NCBI GenBank assembly: GCA_027365445.1
Contig: DAHXNJ010000014.1
Coordinates: 1-37,871, forward strand
Length of the DNA: 37,871 bases
Direction: 5' to 3'
Source: Candidatus Saccharimonadota bacterium
GTDB lineage: Bacteria; Patescibacteriota; Saccharimonadia; Saccharimonadales; UBA4665
Shown here: positions 8,234-14,661 of the stretch, in pieces
How the letters are laid out: each line of letters opens with the position of its first letter
Position numbering within the stretch: the stretch's first letter is position 1
Notes under the pieces: generated by a model
The model's input: the letters and a program-made list of their open reading frames with translations, nothing else
What the model was told of the DNA's origin: nothing
The model's database searches: none
Program-made: the position numbers and the translations under genes

Positions 8234-8784
8234 TTAGGCCTCTCTCTGCCTAATTGATCTGTCTTTTTAATACTTTCTTTTACATTTTCCTCCCATAAAT
8301 TCTTGTCAGCCATAATATCGTCAATCACTGTTCTTAGCTCATTATTTAATTTTTTAAGCTTATTTAGGTCCTGCTTTTTATTAATAACTTCTGAGTTTAA
8401 TTTTGTAGTAACCTCATCAAGCTGCTTTATGGTGTTCTCTAAACCAAGCTGACTAATTGTTAAGTTACGACTTTTAGAAGCCAAAACATAAATTGTTGTA
8501 CCAGCAATCAAAAACTCAATTGATCTTCTAATTGTTACTGGATCTATATGACCGCCAATGCGACTAATAAAGCCTATGCATAACACTCCTACTACAATTG
8601 CTATAAAACCAGACAGATAGTCCCCAACAAGCGCAGCAATAGTCAATATTAGTAGGTATGGTCCGCCAATAAGATCTTTTTTTAGAAAAGGTACTTTTAT
8701 TTCTAAATAAGTTAAAATAACCATAGCGAGCAGCACGTAAAAGTATTGCTTTAGATGATATCCTCTTCTACTATGGTATTTCAT
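8230..8784 (-). CDS. Four-helix membrane protein with coiled-coil tail, KdpD/DUF4118-like
   Basis: In this 184-residue protein the first 110 residues form about four membrane helices (YFYVLLAMVILTYLEI; YLLILTIAALVGDYLSG; FIAIVVGVLCIGFIS; IEFLIAGTTIYVLAS). The pattern recalls the DUF4118 membrane domain of KdpD-type sensor kinases. Residues 115-180 are charged with heptad-like spacing, so probably coiled coil. No histidine kinase domain follows, so it is either a stand-alone membrane scaffold or a sensor that lost its output domain. The resemblance is by eye and uncertain. It is convergent with the TPR gene. Confidence 0.75.
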   Translation of the reverse strand: MKYHSRRGYHLKQYFYVLLAMVILTYLEIKVPFLKKDLIGGPYLLILTIAALVGDYLSGFIAIVVGVLCIGFISRIGGHIDPVTIRRSIEFLIAGTTIYVLASKSRNLTISQLGLENTIKQLDEVTTKLNSEVINKKQDLNKLKKLNNELRTVIDDIMADKNLWEENVKESIKKTDQLGRERPN

Positions 8785-8860
8785 TGCTACTTAAGCTTAT
8801 ATACTAACAAACTTAGAATAACAATAATTATACATAAATAATTTAATCAATATAAATATT

Positions 8861-8889
8861 TGATGCATCGTTCTTGACAAAGTCAGAAC
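8861..8889 (-). repeat. Cassette-boundary hairpin repeat, copy A
   Basis: The inner part GTTCTTGACAAAGTCAGAAC (8870-8889) folds on itself: GTTCTTGAC pairs with GTCAGAAC around AAA with one bulged T. The outer part is TGATGCATC. It lies directly after the stop of the first toxin gene. Confidence 0.75.
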
Positions 8890-8893
8890 CGGT

Positions 8894-9202
8894 TTAGTAT
8901 TTTTCAAGTAATCGAACGTAGTCAGATCTAGCATATAGAATACGCAGTATATAGACTTCCTGGTCAATAACCTTATATATTATTAAGTAGTTATCTACTA
9001 TTAGATACCTATAGTTATCCAGTTTAGTGTCTATCGTTTTTAACTCAGCACCTAGCCCTGAAAAGTCTGATACCTTTTGTAAAGCATTGAGTATTTTATC
9101 GGCTATGTTGTGTGCGGCAATTGGGTTATGTAGATCATTTTTAATATACCTAAATAAGTCGGCTAGATCTTGCTCTGCTAAGGGCGTAAATATAATTTTC
9201 AT
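8894..9202 (-). CDS. RelE/ParE-family toxin, copy 1
   Basis: This 102-residue protein starts MKIIFTPLAEQDLADLFRYI and ends in the family pattern YRYLIVDNYLIIYKV, then VYILRILYARSDYVRLLEKY. RelE/ParE toxins act either as ribosome-dependent mRNA nucleases or as gyrase poisons; the sequence does not tell which. It overlaps the antitoxin stop by 4 bases (ATGA), typical of translational coupling. It differs from copy 2 at 12 of 101 aligned residues by my count. The stop codon abuts repeat A. Confidence 0.92.
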   Translation of the reverse strand: MKIIFTPLAEQDLADLFRYIKNDLHNPIAAHNIADKILNALQKVSDFSGLGAELKTIDTKLDNYRYLIVDNYLIIYKVIDQEVYILRILYARSDYVRLLEKY

Positions 9203-9447
9203 AAACTTATACTATATTTTTTTGCGATCTGATCTAAAGGAACTCCATTATTCTTTAGTGATTTCTCTCCTTTTTGTATTTCTTTTAGCAAGTTTTCTAC
9301 AGTTATCTCATGATCATAGTCGTCTATCTTAGAGATTACATAACTACCCCGGCCATTGCGCGTAAGGTAAACTGGCTTATCTACGTCTACTTTATTTAAT
9401 ACTTCAGTGTAATTACGTAAGTCTGAGATAGGTAATATAATAGGCAT
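9199..9447 (-). CDS. Phd/YefM-family antitoxin, copy 1
   Basis: This 82-residue protein starts MPIILPISDLRNYTEVLNKV and has the Phd/YefM DNA-binding core (DKPVYLTRNGRGSYVISKID). A charged C-terminal helix (LLKEIQKGEKSLKNN) would wrap the toxin. It neutralises the downstream toxin and likely represses the shared promoter. GGAGG (complement of 9457-9461) is 9 bases before this ATG, so the longer open frame upstream is not used. It differs from copy 2 at 11 of 82 residues. Confidence 0.92.
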   Translation of the reverse strand: MPIILPISDLRNYTEVLNKVDVDKPVYLTRNGRGSYVISKIDDYDHEITVENLLKEIQKGEKSLKNNGVPLDQIAKKYSISL

Positions 9448-9468
9448 AATTATAATCCTCCAATAAAA

Positions 9469-9497
9469 ATTGTAGCAATATATACGTGCGAATACAA
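9469..9497 (-). promoter_or_regulatory. Promoter of toxin-antitoxin module 1
   Basis: On the minus strand TTGTAT (9492-9497) and TACAAT (9469-9474) are spaced by 17 bases, with TGC before the -10 box. The same arrangement precedes module 2, so each module carries its own promoter. Antitoxin-toxin complexes usually bind here. Confidence 0.6.
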
Positions 9498-9564
9498 CAG
9501 CATTTGTGTTTAGCAATAAACCAAATTAGAAAATCTATCCTATTATATACGAGTACCTTGAATC

Positions 9565-9594
9565 GTGCTGCAGGGTTATAGCCAAAGTCTGTAT
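9565..9594 (-). repeat. Cassette-boundary repeat, copy F (diverged)
   Basis: The stretch TGCAGGGTTATAG, then CCAAAGTCTGTAT (9569-9594), agrees with the other copies at 19 of 26 positions without gaps. It is the most diverged copy and its hairpin is weak. It was found where a boundary is expected, about 30 bases after the stop of the 65-residue gene. Confidence 0.5.
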
Positions 9595-9621
9595 CTTATT
9601 GTTGAGATAGCCATTTTAAAA

Positions 9622-9819
9622 TTACAAAGATTGATCGCTGGTGAACTTAGTTACTTTATCTTCTTGAACTTCAGTAATTTCTATTTCCGGATTGGTAGCT
9701 CTCCTTACAATTGCACGCATCATCATGTCAATTGCTACTTCATATGGTGGTAGATAAATAGCTATACGTTCACAAGTACGTTGAAATTCTGGTTCTGGAG
9801 TAATAAATTCTCGATTCAT
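9622..9819 (-). CDS. Small protein of unknown function (cassette gene)
   Basis: This 65-residue protein begins MNREFITPEPEFQRTCERIA and is acidic towards its end (EIEITEVQEDKVTKFTS). There is no signal peptide, membrane segment or motif I recognise. A -10 box TATAGT (complement of 9827-9832) lies 7 bases before the ATG, so the gene may be read as a leaderless transcript from its own promoter. It occupies one module between repeats F and B. It could be an antitoxin-like or modulator protein, but nothing in the sequence proves this. Confidence 0.5.
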   Translation of the reverse strand: MNREFITPEPEFQRTCERIAIYLPPYEVAIDMMMRAIVRRATNPEIEITEVQEDKVTKFTSDQSL

Positions 9820-9855
9820 AATTATTACTATACACTAATATCTTAATAATTACAA

Positions 9856-9884
9856 TGGTGCAGCGTTCTTTTCAAAGTCAGAAC
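9856..9884 (-). repeat. Cassette-boundary hairpin repeat, copy B
   Basis: It begins TGGTGCAGCG and continues TTCTTTTCAAA and GTCAGAAC. Arms GTTCT/AGAAC are complementary. It lies directly after the second toxin stop. AATGGTGCAG (9854-9863) also occurs in the same orientation at the 3' end of tRNA-Tyr (19469-19478). Confidence 0.75.
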
Positions 9885-9892
9885 TGGTTTAG

Positions 9893-10198
9893 TCATTTTT
9901 CAAGTAATCGAACATAGTCAGATCTAGCATATAGAATACGCAGTATATAGACTTCCTGGTCAATAACCTTATAGATTATTAAGTAGTTATCTACTATTAA
10001 ATACCTATAGCTATCCAGTCTAGCGTCTATCGTTTTTAAATCTGCACCAAGCTCTGGAAAGTCTGATAGCTTTTGTGAAGCATGTAGTATTTTATCGGCT
10101 ATGTTGTGCGCAGCAATTGGGTTACTTAATTCATTGCTAATATACCTAAATAAGTCAGCTAGATCTTGCTCTGCTAAAGGTGTAAATATAATTTTCAT
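9893..10198 (-). CDS. RelE/ParE-family toxin, copy 2
   Basis: This 101-residue close paralogue of copy 1 ends one codon earlier (TGA instead of TAA). Its last 50 residues are almost identical to copy 1. It overlaps the antitoxin stop by 4 bases. Whether the two toxins cross-talk with each other's antitoxin cannot be told; the near-identity of the C-terminal halves makes it plausible. The presence of two diverged copies indicates duplication or repeated capture rather than very recent amplification. Confidence 0.92.
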   Translation of the reverse strand: MKIIFTPLAEQDLADLFRYISNELSNPIAAHNIADKILHASQKLSDFPELGADLKTIDARLDSYRYLIVDNYLIIYKVIDQEVYILRILYARSDYVRLLEK

Positions 10199-10443
10199 AA
10201 AGTTACACTATATTTTTTTGCAATCTGAGCTAAAACAACACCACTATCCTTTAGGGATTTCTCTCCTTTCTGTATTTCTTTTAGTAATTTTTCTGTAGTA
10301 TTCTCATGATTATAGTCGTCTATTTTAGAGATTACATAACTACCCCGACCGTTACGAGTGAGGTAGACTGGCTTATCTACATCTACTTTATTTAAGACTT
10401 CAGTATAGTTTCGTAAATCTGAGATAGGTAAAATATTTGGCAT
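10195..10443 (-). CDS. Phd/YefM-family antitoxin, copy 2
   Basis: This 82-residue protein starts MPNILPISDLRNYTEVLNKV and is the paralogue of copy 1. The first 46 residues, the DNA-binding part, are nearly unchanged, while substitutions cluster in the C-terminal toxin-binding half. This fits selection to keep operator binding while changing partner specificity. GGAGG (complement of about 10453-10457) precedes the ATG. The open frame upstream of this ATG runs through repeat C and is not used. Confidence 0.92.
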   Translation of the reverse strand: MPNILPISDLRNYTEVLNKVDVDKPVYLTRNGRGSYVISKIDDYNHENTTEKLLKEIQKGEKSLKDSGVVLAQIAKKYSVTL

Positions 10444-10464
10444 AATTATCTTCCTCCAATTAAT

Positions 10465-10493
10465 ATTGTAGCAATATATGCGTGCGAATTCAA
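10465..10493 (-). promoter_or_regulatory. Promoter of toxin-antitoxin module 2
   Basis: On the minus strand TTGAAT (10488-10493) is 17 bases from TACAAT (10465-10470), with TGC extending the -10 box. The palindrome-like GAATTC overlaps the -35 box and could belong to an operator. Confidence 0.6.
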
Positions 10494-10500
10494 CAGCATT

Positions 10501-10529
10501 TGGTACAGCGTTCTTGGCAAAGTCGGAAC
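10501..10529 (-). repeat. Cassette-boundary hairpin repeat, copy C
   Basis: It begins TGGTACAGCG and continues TTCTTGGCAAA and GTCGGAAC. Its inner edge overlaps the stop codon of the 70-residue membrane gene (10529-10531). The similarity between the two toxin-antitoxin modules ends exactly at its outer TG (10501-10502). Confidence 0.75.
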
Positions 10530-10741
10530 TATTTTGGTTTCTCAGCAACTTTGTTATTCGAACGAGCCTTAATAATATTGTAGCCAAGCATTGCTATAAA
10601 AACAGGGATAGCAAAAATTAATATATCAAAGATTTTCGCACTTAAACTGTGGTTAACAAGTTTAATAAAGGGTAATGATACTAATTCAGATAATATTGTT
10701 GCAACGATAGTTCTAAGCAATGCATCGTAAATTAATTTCAT
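10529..10741 (-). CDS. Small two-helix membrane protein (cassette gene)
   Basis: The 70-residue protein starts MKLIYDALLRTIVATILSEL, with a second hydrophobic stretch IFDILIFAIPVFIAMLGYNI and a basic tail (KARSNNKVAEKPK). I predict two membrane helices with a short loop. A longer frame using TTG at 10798 would begin inside repeat D; ATG 10741 is chosen because an extended -10 box (TGC-TATAAA, complement of 10748-10756) ends 6 bases before it. No known family is recognised. Confidence 0.55.
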   Translation of the reverse strand: MKLIYDALLRTIVATILSELVSLPFIKLVNHSLSAKIFDILIFAIPVFIAMLGYNIIKARSNNKVAEKPK

Positions 10742-10778
10742 ACTGTATTTATAGCATAATATCTGTTGTAAATATTGT

Positions 10779-10807
10779 TGGTGCAGCGTTCTTAACAAAG
10801 TCAGAAC
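10779..10807 (-). repeat. Cassette-boundary hairpin repeat, copy D
   Basis: It begins TGGTGCAGCG and continues TTCTTAACAAA and GTCAGAAC. In this copy the outer GTGCAG is also complementary to CTGCAC on the far side, lengthening the stem. It lies about 76 bases after the stop of the 111-residue gene. Confidence 0.75.
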
Positions 10808-10883
10808 TGCACTGCTTACATATTCTATTGCCTAGAACAAGCAAAAACAAACTTTGACTATCCCCTCATAGCAATTAAATAGT

Positions 10884-11219
10884 TTATTGACCACCTTCTA
10901 ATAATGTCTGACCTAACGTTTTGCCGCTTTTCTCTAGTGCCTGCTTACTTAGCTCATAGGTCTGACATTGAGACCTGTCGGCGTAGTCTTTAAACTGATT
11001 ACAGTCAGGGTTGATATTTGCATAAGTAAATATTGTTAGGTCTGCTAAGTTGTTAAAGTCTTTTTCGGTTATCATTTCTTGATTACTATCTTGACTAACC
11101 TGACTATCTATCTTGTTGTTGTAATAAGCAGCGTCCGCATAATGTGTTATCAATACACCAGCAACCAGAATAACTAAAACAGTTAAATAAAGTCTCGGTA
11201 CTTTTAACCATTCATCCAT
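10884..11219 (-). CDS. Small membrane-anchored protein (cassette gene)
   Basis: In this 111-residue protein a basic start (MDEWLKVPR) is followed by one membrane helix (LYLTVLVILVAGVLITHY, about residues 10-27). The rest is probably outside the cell and holds two cysteines near residues 74 and 89 that could form a disulfide. No family is recognised. The -10 box TACAAT (complement of 11226-11231), preceded by TGC, ends 6 bases before the ATG, suggesting a leaderless transcript. It is the first module of the array when read on the minus strand. Confidence 0.6.
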   Translation of the reverse strand: MDEWLKVPRLYLTVLVILVAGVLITHYADAAYYNNKIDSQVSQDSNQEMITEKDFNNLADLTIFTYANINPDCNQFKDYADRSQCQTYELSKQALEKSGKTLGQTLLEGGQ

Positions 11220-11428
11220 GGCTTAATTGTAGCACAAGCGCATACTATACCTACTTGCTGTCATGGGATAGTCGCCCAACAAACTAAAAGATTGCAGAAA
11301 ATTATAATGTGTTTGCGGGGGGCTTAGTTTTTAAATACGATATTTCATCTATTAGGATAATGATCCACAAAAAATTTCTATATTTTAGGCTACACATCCC
11401 CTAGTTCCTATATAGTTTAAAATCGGCG

Positions 11429-11455
11429 AGGTGCAGTTTGTTCAACAAGTCAGAC
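11429..11455 (-). repeat. Cassette-boundary repeat, copy E (array end)
   Basis: AGGTGCAG is followed by TTTGTTC and AACAAGTCAGAC. Relative to the others it has a two-base change in the middle and a shorter spacer; TTGTT and AACAA form a small stem. It is the last copy and lies at the promoter side of the array. Confidence 0.6.
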
Positions 11456-11510
11456 TCTTTTTCACTCTGTTGCGTACAAATATAAGTGATCTAAAAAGCA
11501 CTAAAGAGTG

Positions 11511-11516
11511 TAAAAT
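11511..11516 (+). promoter_or_regulatory. -10 box of the nuclease-like gene, leaderless
   Basis: TAAAAT (11511-11516) ends 6 bases before the ATG at 11523. No Shine-Dalgarno or -35 box is evident. Confidence 0.35.
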
Positions 11517-11522
11517 TAGTAT

Positions 11523-12362
11523 ATGGGAAAGATAGATAAAAGTACTCTAGACAATATAAAGAGTAATTTAAATAGTACTGGTATATTTTTGGAGAATTAT
11601 GTCTACAACTTTTTAAAAACAAATAAGACACAGTATGGTGCTAAGAGAGAAGTATCTTACAATATTATTGACGCAGGGGGTTTTATTGAAGGTGAATGTG
11701 ACATAGTTGCTTCGAGTAATATATCAGAAAATAAAGTTGTCTGTTTTTTTGTAGAATGTAAAAGAGCAAGTGCAGATGATAAGTATTGGGTTTTTGAAAA
11801 AGGACCTATGGTTCCAACCCCATTTATGACACTAAAGTTACTAGGCGATAACCCAGAATATAGGCATGATTTACATTTGTCGGCATTGAATTACAATCGC
11901 CCTGAAGACTACGAAGCAGCAATTAATATTTTTGAATTTGATGAGAAATCAGGCAAAAGAAATACTAGTATACAGCGGAGAGAAAGGCCATTTCTTGCGC
12001 TTAGACATGCTAATGAAGCTTTCTCTGGTCTAGCTAAGGATTCTTTGGCCGCTCTTGACATTGCTCACAACACAAAAGCAAACGAAGGGATGAAAATATT
12101 ATTTCTTCCACTAGTGGTTACAACCGCCACATTGTTAATGCCTACATATAACACCGAAGATATTGATTACAGTAAAGGGACAATTGATACTGATAAAATT
12201 GAACTTGATAAGAAAGGCTGGGTGCACTTTGAATTTCCGTTAACTGGGGCATTGAATAATAACTTCACGGAGTATAAAAAAAGATCTACATTTATTGTTA
12301 ACGTAAATAGCTTATATGATTTTATTAATGGAGTTACTATAGCCGCAAAAACTTATATGTAG
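11523..12362 (+). CDS. PD-(D/E)XK nuclease-like protein of unknown function
   Basis: In this 279-residue protein residues 58-80 show the restriction-nuclease-like core: acidic GECDIVA with Asp60, an 18-residue gap, then VECK with Glu78 and Lys80. An upstream acidic residue (Glu23 in FLENYVY) fits the alpha-helix position of the fold. This pattern is found in restriction enzymes, Holliday junction resolvases and Card1/NucC-type effectors. The remaining 200 residues match nothing I recognise. It stands alone, without a methylase or cyclase next to it. The nuclease call is a motif reading by eye. Confidence 0.6.
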   Translation: MGKIDKSTLDNIKSNLNSTGIFLENYVYNFLKTNKTQYGAKREVSYNIIDAGGFIEGECDIVASSNISENKVVCFFVECKRASADDKYWVFEKGPMVPTPFMTLKLLGDNPEYRHDLHLSALNYNRPEDYEAAINIFEFDEKSGKRNTSIQRRERPFLALRHANEAFSGLAKDSLAALDIAHNTKANEGMKILFLPLVVTTATLLMPTYNTEDIDYSKGTIDTDKIELDKKGWVHFEFPLTGALNNNFTEYKKRSTFIVNVNSLYDFINGVTIAAKTYM

Positions 12363-12481
12363 CATGAAGTCATATTTTTAAATCTATTTGTCTTAAACAC
12401 GCATAACGGTTTTGGTGGGGCTTTGTGGTCACCTTTGTTCCTAGTTTGTTTTGGAAAGTGTCTAAATATGACTAAGAGATA

Positions 12482-13207
12482 TTACTCTAAACTTGGTATA
12501 GAAATACCGAAAATATTATCAGAGCATCCGTTAATATCTGTACATGCCTGAATTTGTGGTATTTGAGCCTCCACTATTGTCTCGGTGCATCCTATTGAAT
12601 TAACATTAGTAACATATTGGCCGTAGAAAGACATTATGCCGCTATTTGTAACGGTAATATACTGATTTATATCATTCAATATTTGCTGGTCTGTATAAAG
12701 ACTAGGATTTTGAATAGATTGATTCAATAAATCTGACCAATAATTTGATACTGAGGTTTGAGAGGATTGTATAGATTGCACCAGATCATTCCTCCAGTAT
12801 GCCTCGCCATAGCCGGGATAGTAATGACATGTGGATGACGCCCACACCACGCCGTCTATTACGCTGGGGTAAGTAGTTGGTGTAGATGGTTTTGGCGTCG
12901 TAGTCGTAGTTGGTGTTGATGGCGTGGTGGTTTGAGCGGGTTGCGTAGATGTGTTGTTATCGGTTGTAGGAGCAGTTGTTGCAGGCGTGGATACAGGTTT
13001 ATTGGTTGAAGAAGCTTGTTTTAATACGACCGTCTGTGGCTTCTTATTATGAACAGTAAGTGCTGCTGCTCCTCCCACAACTATCATGACAAATGCAAGT
13101 AGAACCACTGCATTAATTGCCTTACCATAACGAGGGAATGGCTTAATAAAGCCTTTGAGGTGCTTACTAAGTCTTATTATTCTTTTTCTGCTGGTGTGGT
13201 TCTTCAT
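12482..13207 (-). CDS. Membrane-anchored exported protein with Thr/Pro-rich stalk
   Basis: This 241-residue protein has a basic cytoplasmic N-terminus (about 1-30), one membrane helix (INAVVLLAFVMIVVGGAAAL, about 31-50), a Thr/Pro/Ser-rich stalk (about 65-112), then an extracellular domain of about 125 residues with five cysteines. No catalytic motif is seen. The design suggests a surface protein held off the envelope by a flexible linker. It is the last of three minus-strand genes with the same layout, 8 bases after the preceding one. Confidence 0.75.
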   Translation of the reverse strand: MKNHTSRKRIIRLSKHLKGFIKPFPRYGKAINAVVLLAFVMIVVGGAAALTVHNKKPQTVVLKQASSTNKPVSTPATTAPTTDNNTSTQPAQTTTPSTPTTTTTPKPSTPTTYPSVIDGVVWASSTCHYYPGYGEAYWRNDLVQSIQSSQTSVSNYWSDLLNQSIQNPSLYTDQQILNDINQYITVTNSGIMSFYGQYVTNVNSIGCTETIVEAQIPQIQACTDINGCSDNIFGISIPSLE

Positions 13208-13215
13208 GATACGTC

Positions 13216-13686
13216 CTACTGCGCCGCTGTTATCTGTGAGGTACTATTTACTACTATTTCAGGTTCACCGTTATAGTTCACAATAGAACCCGTAACATCA
13301 ATACTTTGACCGGAGTACTGGTTAAGCAACGATGGACCAAAAGAAGAACCCGCTGGTATATAAGCTGAGAATCCGTAGGGTGCTGATGTTGATTGGTCTA
13401 AGTACATCTGACCACTGTCTGAAGTGTAGGCGTAGCCTGTGAACTGTACACATCCACTAGTACCCTCTAGGCTTGCTGCTTGCGAAACTGGTGAGCAGCT
13501 AGATGTTGTTTGAGCTGGAGTAGTAGTTTTAGAACCTGGATTAGAGCTGCCCGTTGAGCTGGAACCATATGAGCTATCAGGGTGGTCTTTGTGGTACTTC
13601 GTTACGCCATAGGCAATCAAACTGCCCCCGAGTATTATTACTCCTGCTACGACTAGTCCGATTATCCACTTAGTATTGTTGTTCAT
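13216..13686 (-). CDS. Membrane-anchored protein with OB-fold-like outer domain
   Basis: This 156-residue protein has one membrane helix (WIIGLVVAGVIILGGSLIAY, about 7-26), a Ser/Gly/Thr linker, and a C-terminal domain from about residue 62. Its alternating pattern (VQFTGYAYTSDSGQMYLDQS; YSGQSIDVTGSIVNYNGEPE; IVVNSTSQI) is like exported OB-fold domains that bind nucleic acid or sugars. Two cysteines near residues 63 and 79 flank the first strand. The OB-fold call is by pattern only. It is sandwiched in the three-gene cluster, 3 bases after the upstream gene. Confidence 0.7.
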   Translation of the reverse strand: MNNNTKWIIGLVVAGVIILGGSLIAYGVTKYHKDHPDSSYGSSSTGSSNPGSKTTTPAQTTSSCSPVSQAASLEGTSGCVQFTGYAYTSDSGQMYLDQSTSAPYGFSAYIPAGSSFGPSLLNQYSGQSIDVTGSIVNYNGEPEIVVNSTSQITAAQ

Positions 13687-13689
13687 AAG

Positions 13690-14634
13690 TTAGTTGAGGT
13701 CATAGTAGCTATTCGCAAAGCTGTTAAATGAAGTACTGTTGACGTTTTGAGTCATGATAATAATCTCTTGAGAAGAATTATAGAAAGTATACGCATATGT
13801 AGTGGCGCCATCCTGGCTGGAAGTATACTCTCCATAGATGGCAGGATAACCATTGAGAGTCGTGTTTTGTATAGGTGATGTTGGAGTTAAGCCAAATGAT
13901 TTCTCTAGTGAAGCCTCGTAACTATCCATCAGTTGCTGTGATGGGCTGGGGTTATTGTCTACTAGCACTACGTAATCCCCCTGGCTGTACGAGTAAGCGT
14001 CATATTTGTACCCAGCGGCATCGGTACCTGGATCTACAGTAGGAACTCCAGGAAACTGTATATCAAAGCCATCTATTGATGATACATACGGCCCAATTGA
14101 TGATTGGGTGCTTGATCCGTTATTGGTGTTAGGTGCTTGCTTGCTCTGGGTATTTGATGAATTATTAGAACTATTCGGATTGGGGCCACCATACTTAATG
14201 TACCAACCCATTAATGCAACAATAGCCAGTACGATAATAGTAGCTACTGCACTTGTTCTATAGTGGACAGCTGTTTTTCGTAGGCTTTCACGGTTATAGC
14301 TATTAAGATTATCGTCGAAAGACTTTTGGGCGTACTTTTTATCTTTCAGGCTAAAGCCTGTAATCTTCTGCCCAGCAAATAAGCCAGCCTCTAAGACTTT
14401 TGAGTACTGTGTGGCAAAGCTATCAATACTAGGGTCTCTCTCATAGCTATAAGGGTCATAGCCTTTATAATCTTTGTTTACTGTTTGGATAAGCTTTATG
14501 TAGGCTTGCTGTGCTGCTGAAAAAATATTATCTTTTTCTTCTTTTTCTGCTCTCTTAATTACAAATGGTCGCTTTTTGAGCCAGTCTTCAATGCTGTCTT
14601 CTATGCGCATTTCAAACTTTTCAAAAATATTCAT
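13690..14634 (-). CDS. Membrane protein with cytoplasmic domain and exported PsbP/Mog1-like domain
   Basis: In this 314-residue protein residues 1-125 are charged and cytoplasmic. One membrane helix follows at about 127-145 (VATIIVLAIVALMGWYI), then an Asn/Ser/Gln-rich linker to about 185 and an outer domain with DGFDIQFPGVPTVDP and GYPAIYGEYTSSQDGATTY. The 'F-P-G-x-P' start and the later aromatic strands resemble PsbP/Mog1-like domains, which is a loose match. It is first in a three-gene cluster and lies just below a structured leader at 14662-14831. I infer a shared envelope role. Confidence 0.7.
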   Translation of the reverse strand: MNIFEKFEMRIEDSIEDWLKKRPFVIKRAEKEEKDNIFSAAQQAYIKLIQTVNKDYKGYDPYSYERDPSIDSFATQYSKVLEAGLFAGQKITGFSLKDKKYAQKSFDDNLNSYNRESLRKTAVHYRTSAVATIIVLAIVALMGWYIKYGGPNPNSSNNSSNTQSKQAPNTNNGSSTQSSIGPYVSSIDGFDIQFPGVPTVDPGTDAAGYKYDAYSYSQGDYVVLVDNNPSPSQQLMDSYEASLEKSFGLTPTSPIQNTTLNGYPAIYGEYTSSQDGATTYAYTFYNSSQEIIIMTQNVNSTSFNSFANSYYDLN

Positions 14635-14661
14635 TATAATATGGCCTTATTTAATGCAACT

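Larger units (their letters stand above)
8861..11455 (-). mobile_element. Cassette-like array: five small gene modules separated by six hairpin repeats
   Basis: Six related 27-30 base repeats start at 8861, 9565, 9856, 10501, 10779 and 11429. Between them lie five modules of about 280-700 bases, each with one gene or one toxin-antitoxin pair, all on the minus strand. The repeat lies at or just after the 3' end of each module's last gene. Each module carries its own promoter. Two modules are near-duplicate toxin-antitoxin pairs whose similarity stops at the repeat edges. This is integron-like or pdif-module-like architecture, but the repeats match neither canonical attC nor dif. No recombinase is adjacent; a serine recombinase is encoded at 17890-19614. 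Confidence 0.55.
11220..11522. other. Divergent intergenic region containing repeat E
   Basis: These 303 bases between the minus-strand array and the plus-strand nuclease-like gene hold the promoter of the 10884-11219 gene at the left (11226-11231), repeat E (11429-11455) and the -10 box of the nuclease-like gene (11511-11516). I see no reading frame of note. If the array is filled from one end, the founding site would be expected here. Confidence 0.55.

Noticed and set aside
9027-9332. Plus-strand frame of 101 residues across the first toxin-antitoxin pair (and its counterpart at 10101-10298)
   Set aside because: Both are antisense shadows of the duplicated toxin-antitoxin genes; they resemble each other only because those genes do.
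10742-10798. Upstream extension of the small membrane protein from TTG 10798
   Set aside because: It would start inside repeat D and has no ribosome site; ATG 10741 follows a good -10 box.
8861-11455. Canonical integron attC sites
   Set aside because: The repeats have GTT...AAC arms, not RYYYAAC...GTTRRRY, and no tyrosine integrase gene is in the window.
8861-11455. CRISPR array
   Set aside because: Spacing between repeats is about 280-700 bases and filled with genes; no cas genes are seen.
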